Source of the DNA: Chamaecyparis obtusa
Lineage: Eukaryota; Streptophyta; Pinopsida; Cupressales; Cupressaceae
Assembly: GCA_027943335.1 (NCBI GenBank)
Contig: BSBK01007852.1
Span: 124,001-188,000 of the forward strand
Direction of reading: 5' to 3'
DNA length: 64,000 nt
Part shown: piece by piece, positions 56,000 through 64,000 of the stretch
Position numbering within the stretch: the stretch's first letter is position 1
Layout: the number at the start of each line of letters is the position of its first letter
Made by a program: the position numbers and the translations under genes
The notes under the pieces: model-generated
The model's input: only the letters and a program-made list of their open reading frames with translations
Database searches by the model: none
Told to the model about the DNA's origin: nothing

Positions 56000-58087
56000 C
56001 AGACACTATGGAGTTTATGTTCGAGAGTGCAACACTTGGAGATTCATATTCTGTGATCATGAGATTTTGTTTGACTGGACAACATGTGAAGTTGAGCTAC
56101 CTCTGATTAATGCACTTACTCAACCTACGATGGATAAAAGAGCTTGAAGGATATCATTTTTGCACCATTTGATAATCAATGACCTAGGAGAGTAGTGTGA
56201 AGAAGCATTTCAGCCACCTAGCAGCCACATTGCATGATCATTTTGAGAAGAAGTTCCAGATTTTAACGTGTTAAAGGTATTTAGACTTTATACTCTTTCA
56301 GAAGATATGGATGCACCTGTTATTTTTTATGTTGTGGATAGACTAAGGTACAAGTTTAAAAAATATCCATTTAAGTCTTGTGAGGATGATTCAAAAGGAT
56401 AATTTTTGCAAACCCCTTACGGTGTGTTGCGTGTTGAGGATATTAGGGCATACATACACTACAAGTATGAGATCACAGGAGATGTTAATATCTATAGTGA
56501 ACTAGATGGGGTGATAGAAGTAGATGGAAATATGGTAGAGGAGTTTAAACACTTCGAAGACTAGTCCATTATCAAGATAACCCTACTGAATGAGTTCCAT
56601 GAAACCGAATGGTTCAAGATAATCCTAAGAAGAATCCATGACCAGTTTATATGGATTGGAGAACAACCAGTTAAAATATGTGTACACATGATCCATGAAA
56701 TAACCGGATTGGATAATACTGGAGCCCTCCCAGTAGCCAAGAAGAATATTAGAAAACAAGTGGAAACCCTAACCTGTTCTAAGTGGGATAAGAGAGTGAT
56801 GACAATAAATGACATCTTTCAACAAGATGTGAGGTTGGTAGCTATGATATTAGGTTACAAGATGTTCCACAGTAGAAGACCTAACTCAGTATCAACTGGA
56901 GTTATTATGATGGCATATAGGATGGTTAAGGAAAATAAGAAATACAACCTATGCAAAGTTTTAGCACAACATTTTTTGGACAATGTGAAGGTTATTACGA
57001 AAGACAAGTCTAAGGCATTTAGTTTTGGTTCACTTTTGGTTCATATGTACATCTACATTGAGTGAAAATTCCTTGGCATGCACCCTAGATCATGGAAAAA
57101 TGATGTCTTTGAGAGCTACCGAAGACAAGACAAGAACTGGGTAGATGGAGAATTATTTTCTATGATCAAAATTATACAAAGGAAGATGAAGGAAAGGTAT
57201 AGGATACCTGAAGATATAGTTGAGAAATATAAGGACACTATATGTTTCATAGTTGAAACTGATTATGTGTGCTTTGAGGCAATTGAGCCTATGAAGAAAT
57301 GGTGTTACCTTATGGGGTATGAGGTCAGTTCTGAGGTTCTAACTATGCAAGTGGAGCATGTTCTAGTAGTAGAGGTAGACACTTCTGAGGAAAGATGAGA
57401 AACATATTGGGAAAAGTCTGAAAAGGTTAGAGAAGAACAAGAAAAAGGGACAAGGAAGAGAAAGATTGATAAAATAGTTGAAGATATTACTGTGAAGGTA
57501 GGAATCGCTAGGGAACAAATGAAGAACATAAGGAAAAGGATTAAAGAAGAATCTTCTAGCATGGCTATTGACGCACCTCCCCCTTCTAAAGCTTAAAAGA
57601 CAGTAAGTCCTACACCAGACATAATTGATTTATCTTCTACACATGAGAAGACTACACAAGAAGTTGTACCTGCGAGCACACCTAGGAGATCTACAAGATC
57701 TAGCAAGCCAAAAATCTCTAAGAAACAAGAGGTAGAAGTGGAAATAAAGAAGAAAGAGGACAAATTAATTGAGAAAGAAGAAGAAAAAGAAGTTCAGAAG
57801 AGGACACAAGATCTATGGAAGCCAGATATTCTGATGTTGCAAAAAAGAGTGATAAGAGATGGAAATCTAAAAATAATAAACAGATATTATGAAAGGTCTG
57901 ATTCTGACAATTAGGCAATAATTGAGGACATAGTGATTGAGCATTTATTGGTTTTCAATAAAAAACTTGTTAGAAATATAAGGAAGTATCCCCAAGGACT
58001 TGTATAGCAAGTTGGAGATTAGAAAATAGTTAGCACAGTTTGAGGATGAGAACATAAGAAACAAGGCTATTGAAGACATGTTACTAT
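56000..58087 (+). pseudogene. N2 ORF2: conserved protein of pol-less elements
   Basis: One frame (phase of 56688) can be followed from about 56100 to 58015 with only stop codons. Sequence highlights are MDAPVIFYVVDRLRYKFKKYP, LRVEDIRAYIH, IHDQFIWIGEQPVKI, a segment around VMTINDIFQQDVRLVAMIL, NSVST, ENKKYNLCKVL, ICFIVETDYVCFEAIEP, LMGYEV, then a Lys/Glu-rich part with the NLS-like RKRKIDK and RRSTRSSKPKISKKQ. All the N-terminal motifs have counterparts in C2 ORF2 despite strong divergence. The C-terminus is cut by C3. Function is unknown; there is no RT, protease, integrase, signal peptide or clear membrane segment. Confidence 0.72.
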
Positions 58088-59569
58088 TGGACTACAATTG
58101 ATTTGGAGTCTAATTGAAGGATCTGTGATTGCAAGATCACTGAGAAGTTGATGATTAGATATGTAATATGATTAAATCAATATTATGTTATCATTGATGT
58201 CAACTAGTTTGACAGCACTTATCTTGTAAGTTACTATACCGAGACATCTGAAGAAAGGTGAAAGAGATGAAGAACAGAGAATTCTACATGAGGAAAGATG
58301 TACATGATAGATGAGGATAAGGAACACATTGAGTAACTTATTGATGAGTCTATGACTTGATGATATTGACTTTATTATGTTGCATTCATCTATAATGAAG
58401 TATAAAGCTGAAAGACACAAAGCAATGATGTCAGTAAATGAAGCATTTTTAGTATACACCGATGGAGTGTAGTGTATACCGACCATAGTATTAACCAAGT
58501 AGTGTTCACCGATGCATTCTTTGTTAATCGAGTGGAACATAATGAATTAAATGATTAGTTTAAGCCGATAGGAATGATGAGCTAGCAAGAGTATAACATC
58601 GAGGTAATAGATAATGTTTGTTACGCAGATCAACGGCTGACAAAATTCAAAGAAGATCTAACGGAGAAGATTGAAACGTGTTATTGACACAAGTACTGAG
58701 AAATTTTTAAGCAGAAAAATCTATGAATGTGATTAAGCGGCAAAATCTGATGGTGGAGAAGAAAATGATCTACTCGTCTATATAAGAGAATAGAATTTCT
58801 TTAGTAAGATGTCGAGAAAGAAGAAGCTACAGGAATTTCGCGTGAACAAGCTTTCATGCATTCTGATCATACTGGTTAGTGAGAACCAAGCTACAGAACA
58901 ATTATCGAGCTATAGAGAGCTATTACCGATGGACAGTAAGTTGATACAGTATTGAAACTAAAGTGAAATATTGATCAGAAGGATTTGTATGGACTAAATA
59001 TTGATTTGTAATCTGCAATTGAAGTTGTATTAAGGTAGGTCATTTTACTGTTACATATTTAACCATTGTATACAGTTCAAATCTCTTAACCGAGTGGACT
59101 CTGAAATTCTTATGATGTATCATTCATAGAATGAACATTGTTATCCTGTCAACCCCATAGTGAATGCTGGTTGGATGATAACTTCTAGTCTAAAATCCTC
59201 TAACAAGGTCACACCTGACAGTGTGTTTGTAACCTTTAATAGGGTTGGGTCTTAACCAACCTCACTTTAGAAGAGTGAACAATTTTGGGTTGCCGGTCCC
59301 AGGTGGTTTTTCCCTTTACAGGGTTTCCACATTAAATCTTTCATGTTATGTGTTGATTGTGACATTTGTTTGTTATCATACTTTGCATGTTACATGGTAG
59401 ATTTGATCGGTAAACAGTTTAGTATTAGACTGGTAATCAGTAAAAAGCACAGACAGTGAGAGTTATTATTACTTACCGATGAGCAGAAAGTGAAGAAATT
59501 GTTTTGAATTATACATTTTGTTTTGGGACACTGGATAACTGATTCACCCCCCTCTCAGTTATTCTAACA
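58088..59569 (+). repeat. C3 5' LTR
   Basis: It aligns with C1 LTRs throughout and ends CAGTTATTCTAACA. The TATATAAG box is at 58779-58786. The U5 block GGTGGTTTTTCCC...GGGTTTCCACATTAAA lies at 59301-59336, then TGATTCACCCCCCTCTC. ACCGA pentamers are frequent. Confidence 0.9.
58779..58786 (+). promoter_or_regulatory. TATA box of the C3 5' LTR
   Basis: TATATAAG occurs in the same context (CGTCTATATAAGAGAAT) as the C1 LTR box on the minus strand near 11177. Confidence 0.65.
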
Positions 59570-59633
59570 ATTGGTATCAGAGCTGTGTTGCTTAGAACAG
59601 AGTTTTAAAGGACCTAAGCATAAAGGTCTCAAG

Positions 59634-60690
59634 ATGTATAAGATGGAAGTACCAAAATTGAATAAAGAGAACTTTGCAATATGGCAAAGCAGAATGAAGC
59701 TGCACATATCTGGAATTGGGAACTCAGCACTAGAACTGATGGAGAATGGCTACATGCAACTGCCCACTGGTCCCCTAACTATTGATCAATTGAAGGATAA
59801 GCATGAACACAATGTTACTATGATGGAACTTGTTGCTGCCTGTATCGATGCTGAATTTGACGATATCAAGACATGTACAACTACCAAAGGAATGTGGGAT
59901 AAGTTAGCACAAATCTACAGTGGAGATCTGAATGTCAAAAGAGCCCGAGCTGAAAGTCTGAGAGGTAGATTTGATGATATGAGAATGAAAGAAGGTGAAA
60001 ATATTGTCCAATATTAAAATAGACTCAAAGAGGTGGTACATGCTATTAGAGCATCTGATGGAGTAATTGATGATGAAACAGTGATAAGCAAGATTCTTAG
60101 AACTTTGCTACCAGTTTATGCAATCAGGATTTTTGCAATTCATGAAACAAGAGCTACATCCAACCTTACTCTTGACACTCTGATTGGTAAACTTACAACC
60201 TTTGAATTAAACAACTTTGATAACAGTGTTGTTCCTTCTGCTGAATCCGCTTTCATGTCTTCTCTAAAGATTGGAAAGTCTAGCCGGAATGGTAAGAATT
60301 GTGATAGTGATGACAATACCGATGATGAACTTGAAGAACTCAAAGCACTTATGGCCAGAAGATTGCCCAAAGGAAAAGGAAGGTATAGAGGCAAGCTACC
60401 TTTAGCATGCTTTAACTGTAAAGAAGTCAGTCACATTGCTGCTAGATGTCCTCTGAAGAAAGATGATGATAGATCTAAAGACCGATCTGATGGAAGCTAT
60501 GGAAGAAGAGTCAACAGAGGTTACCGACACAACAACAGAGACAACCGAAATGAAAAAGGAAAAAAGGTATGTTACATAGCTGAAGATATTGAAATTGAAT
60601 CTGATTCTAATGATGATATAGAAGTTGTATTTGTTGCTATGAAAGATGACTCAGAAGAGGAAGAGAAACATGAAGAGACAGCCCTGCTCT
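59634..60690 (+). pseudogene. C3 Gag
   Basis: ATG at 59634 (MYKMEVPKLNKENFAIW), 65 bp after the LTR. Motifs are the copia gag segment TTKGMWDKLAQIYSG, ESLRGRFDDMRMKEGEN, ISKILRTLLPVYA, LIGKLTTFELNNF, the knuckle CFNCKEVSHIAARC and an Arg-rich tail. One internal TAA (60015-60017) breaks an otherwise continuous frame. Confidence 0.93.
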
Positions 60691-62021
60691 CTAAAGTAAG
60701 AAAAAATGATACATGGATCATAGACAGTGGCTGCACACATCATATGACCGATGATGTAGAGAAGTTTGATCATCTTGTTGAATATAATGGAGGATCTGTG
60801 AGAATGGGAAATGATGCACCTTGTATGGTAAGAGGTAAAGGCTCGCTTATTATCAATGACAGATTACAATGTGAAAATGCATATTGGGTAGATGGACTGA
60901 ACTATAATCTGATAAGTGTGGCACAATTGAATAATTCAAGCCACTGACTGGCTTTTGAGAGAAAAAAGGTGAAGATTTATGATGATGGAGGAAGACTTGT
61001 CAGAACTGGTACATAATCCAGAGGTAATTTATTCTATCTTGATATGGATCAGTCTTCTTTTTTGCTAATAAAGGATGAAGATGCTTGGTTGTGGAACCGA
61101 AGGTTATGCCATGTGAACTTTGACAACATGATCAAGATTACAGGAAAGAAAAGAGTTAGAGGATTGCCTAACTTGACAAAACTTGATCATGCTATGTGCC
61201 ATGAATGTCAAAGAGGTAAGATGACTAAATCTAGTTTCAAAAGCAAAGACTACTCAACAAAGAAGATACTTGAGTTGGTTCATACCGACCTATGTGGTCC
61301 TATGAGGACTCAGAGTTGTTCTGGAGATAAATATTTTATTCTTTTTGTTGATGATTATACTAGACTAATGACTGTTATGTTCTTGAAAGAGAAATCTGAA
61401 GCTTTCAAAATGTTTAAATGGTATAAAGCTAAGGTAGAGAAAGGAATCGGAAAAGAAATAAAATGTTTAAGATCTGATAGAGGAGGTGAATTCATCTCTG
61501 ATGAATTTACTAACTTTTGCAATGAGCATGGAATCAAGAGGTAGGTATCTGCACCGAGGACACCTCAACAAAATGGCATTGCTGAAAGAAGGAATAGGTC
61601 TATAATTGACTGTGCTAGAACACTGATGATACAGAAGAATGTTGCACAAACATATTGGAGGGAAGCTGTTAGCATAGCTGTATATGTTCTTAACTGAGTA
61701 CAACTGAAGAAGGACTCCAACCGAACACCTTATGAACTATGGTTTGGACACAAACCTACTGTAAGTTATTTCAAAATTTTTGGAAGTAAATGCTTTATCT
61801 TGAAAGATGAAAGAAATGGAAAATTTGATTCTAAAGGAGATGAAGGGATATTTCTGGGATATTCCACTACAAGTAAAGCATACAAATGTTTGAATAAGGC
61901 TACAAATAAGATTGTTGAAAGTACTAATGTTCATGTTGATGAATTTGATGATAAGTACACTGAGGAAAGTACAAAGGAACTGAAAGACTATGGTAGATTC
62001 ACTTACATTGAATATCCATAG
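60691..62021 (+). pseudogene. C3 protease and integrase
   Basis: Protease has DTWIIDSGCTHHM at about 60709. The GAG-pre-integrase segment WNRRLCHVNFDNM and zinc finger CHECQRGKMTKSSF follow. Integrase core: first Asp in VHTDLCGPM, FVDDYTRLMTVMFLKEK, second Asp in CLRSDRGGEF, then the Glu-containing PQQNGIAERRNRS. The C-terminal segment contains FLGYSTTSKAY. Stops occur at 60945-60947, 61014-61016, 61542-61544, 61695-61697 and 62019-62021, with no frameshift. Confidence 0.93.
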
Positions 62022-62042
62022 TATTTACTGACACCACAGACA

Positions 62043-63818
62043 ATGTCAACCGGTCAGCAGGGAATCAATGCAGTACAACAGGCACCACAAACCAGTGAAC
62101 ATGAAGAAGCTGCCAAGCAAGAAAATGACCCTGAGCAAGATGAACAAGAAAGGAGAAATCAAGTCTTGGCTAGTTTTGTTAGAAGACATCATCCTGAAAC
62201 ACAAATCATTGGAGACAGACATGCTAGAATGCAAACCAGAAGCAAAACAAGACAAGGTACATGTTTAATTTGTGAATTTGAACCTAAGACTGTGAAAGTT
62301 GCATTAGACAATGAAGAATGGGTTAATGCAATGAAGGAGGAAATAGAACAAATCGAAAAGAACAAAACCTGGTCCTTAGTACCCCGACCAAAAGATAAGA
62401 ATGTTATCGGTACCAAGTGGATAGACAGGAATAAATTGAATGAAAATGGTGAAGTCACAAGAAATAAAGCTAGATTAGTATGCAAGGGATATGCACAGGA
62501 GGAAGGCATTGACTATGGTGAGACATTTGCACCTATTGCTAGATTAGAAGGAGTTAGAATGCTACTTGCATATGCTACACATAATAAATTCAAAGTCTAT
62601 CAAATGGATGTGAAGTCGGTATTTTTAAATGGTATACTTGAAGAAGAAGTCTACATTGAACAACCTGAAGGATTTGTTGATCTCGACAACAAAGACATGG
62701 TATGTAGATTACATAAAGCTTTATATGGACTAAAGCAAGCACTAAGAGCATGGTATGAAAGACTGCATACTGACTTGTTAAGTATTGGATTTGTTAGAAC
62801 AAGTAAAAACAACAATTTGTATGTGAAAGGTGATACTGATGACACCATTATCATTGCTGAAATTTTTGTTGATGATATTATCTTTGGTGGCTTAGATCTT
62901 GTCTGCAAGGCATTTGCTGATGAAATGCAAAAGGAATTTGAAATGTCAATGTTTGGAGAGATTAAGTTCTTTCTTGGACTTCAAGTGATTCAGCAAAGTG
63001 ATGGGATATTCATCACACAATCTAAATACATAAAGGAAGTACTGAAGACATTTGGCATGGAAGATGCTAAACCTATAGGAACACCGATGGCTACTAGATG
63101 CAAATTGACAAAGGAGGATGAAACTACCAAGTTAAACCAGACACTATACCGATCCATGATTGGTAAGCTAATGTACGTAGTTCACAGTAGGCCAAATATA
63201 GCACATGTTGTAGGAATTGTTGCAAGATTTTTTGCTAATCCTAGAGAATCACACATGATAGCTACAAAAAGGATCTTAAGATACTTGAAGAAAATAGAAA
63301 ATTATGGATTATGGTATTCTAAGGAAGGGAAGTTTGAACTAAAAGTTTGCACCGATGTTGATTGGGCTGGAAATGTGGATGATCGAAAAAGCACCACCAG
63401 AGGAGCATTTTTCTTTGGTGAAAGACTTGTAACCTGGACAAGTAAAAAGTAGGCTTGTATTTCTCAGTCTATAGCTAAAGCAGAGTATGTTGTTGTTGCT
63501 ACTAACTATTCAAACATTGCATATATCAAACAAGTGTTGGAAGGAATGAATGAGTTAATCACTGACCCGGTGATTATTTACTGTGACAACACTAGTGCTA
63601 TTAATATTTCAAAGAATCTTGTGATGCACTCTAAGACAAAGCATATATCTATTAAGTATCATTACTTGAGAGAACAAGTGCAAGAGAAGCAAGTTAAGTT
63701 AGAATTTGTTACATCCAAAGAACAACTTGCAGATATTTTTACAAAACCCCTACCGAAGGACACATTTGAATACTTGAGGACTAGACTTGGGGTTTGTCCC
63801 TTGTTTATCGATCATTAA
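62043..63818 (+). pseudogene. C3 reverse transcriptase and RNase H
   Basis: The longest open stretch in the window (62043-63452) reads through the pol linker ([18 protein letters not shown]) and RT ([48 protein letters not shown], catalytic FVDD, FFLGLQV). It continues into RNase H ([32 protein letters not shown]), then one TAG (63450-63452) and the RNase H end (63453-63818: YCDNTSAINIS, HSKTKHISIKYH, LADIFTKPLPK). It stops at 63816-63818. It is the best preserved pol in the window. Confidence 0.94.
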
Positions 63819-64000
63819 GGTGATCTGGATGTTGCATCAGCCAATTATTATCAGAAGATCATTCATGTTGATGCAGCATAGCTCACACTTTGAATCTTGT
63901 TCAAGGTTGTGATTAAAGTTGAGAACTTGAACTGATGGGATATCAATATACAGAGATACAGAGGAAGTACTAAACACCACAAAGAGTTACTTGGCTACTA
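63819..64000 (+). other. C3 3' untranslated region (incomplete)
   Basis: It matches the C1 sequence just after its RNase H stop (TATCAGAAGATCATTCATG occurs in both). The polypurine tract and 3' LTR expected about 500 bp downstream are beyond the window. Confidence 0.8.

Larger units (their letters stand above)
47422..58087 (+). mobile_element. N2: pol-less Sirevirus-like LTR element, split by G4 and truncated by C3
   Basis: It comprises a 5' LTR (to 48295), a PBS ATTGGTATCAAAGCT from 48296, ORF1 (48355-49199 and 55541-55896), a hairpin/purine motif (55897-55935) and ORF2 (about 56000-58087). The G4 TSD (GGCAT) shows how the two halves join in the middle of a zinc knuckle. No protease, integrase, RT or RNase H is found in the 3.4 kb of internal sequence. 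The 3' end is lost at the C3 boundary. It is related to C2 in ORF order and ORF2 motifs but has a different LTR. Confidence 0.78.
58088..64000 (+). mobile_element. C3: Ty1/copia Sirevirus-like element, runs off the window
   Basis: It comprises a 5' LTR (about 58088-59569), a PBS ATTGGTATCAGAGCTG from 59570 and a gag-pol frame of 59634-63818 in a single phase. The 3' LTR is outside the window. It is the same family as C1. The left boundary is approximate (58079-58090) because no 3' end is available to define the TSD. Confidence 0.93.

Noticed and set aside
59634..63818. Alternative genetic code or programmed stop read-through in the copia gag-pol
   Set aside because: All three stop codons occur at scattered sites that differ from C1 and replace different residues, so ordinary decay explains C3; the shared G1/G3 stops are kept as a separate finding.

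Overview
The window is a gene-poor, AT-rich block of plant nuclear DNA made almost entirely of nested, decayed LTR retrotransposons. The evidence is long LTRs with TG...CA ends, primer-binding sites complementary to initiator tRNA-Met (TGGTATCAGAGC type), 5-bp target-site duplications (TSDs), Ty1/copia elements with Sirevirus hallmarks (a plant-only lineage) and Ty3/gypsy chromoviruses with a C-terminal chromodomain. The density and nesting suggest a large-genome seed plant. A conifer is plausible, but the sequence does not prove it. No intact host gene, tRNA, rRNA or CRISPR array was found.

Layout. 1-4912: a roughly 1.8-kb tandem duplication with a few exon-like minus-strand reading frames. 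4913-5890: an isolated Sirevirus-type LTR abutting a broken element. 5891-31107: element C2 (minus strand), a Sirevirus-like element with no visible pol, carrying a coiled-coil/zinc-knuckle ORF1 and an unusual ORF2. Three elements sit inside it: C1 (10391-18179, minus, copia Sirevirus with pol), G1 (19484-25410, plus, gypsy chromovirus) and G2 (26180-30234, plus, a gag-protease gypsy element with no RT or integrase). 31519-37441: G3, a sister copy of G1. 37447-44632: purine-rich low-complexity DNA whose minus strand reads as a proline/serine-rich degenerate ORF with a repeated (S/T)(I/L)LGPY-like peptide, interrupted by a solo LTR (41574-42478). 44633 to about 47421: the 5' part of copia element C4. 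About 47422-58087: N2, a second pol-less Sirevirus-like element related to C2, split by the gypsy element G4 (49200-55535). About 58088-64000: C3, a copia Sirevirus of the C1 family running off the window.

Inferred order of events: C2, G3 and C4 entered an older host sequence; C1, G1 and G2 entered C2; N2 entered C4; G4 and C3 entered N2. Every coding region is broken by stop codons or frameshifts, so nothing here looks autonomous. The most unusual content is the C2/N2 type: two diverged LTR elements that share a gag-like coiled-coil plus CCHC ORF1, a conserved hairpin/purine tract, and a long single-frame ORF2 (about 640 codons in N2, over 900 in C2) that has diverged in sequence but keeps clear amino-acid motifs. 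No protease, integrase, RT or RNase H was seen in either one.
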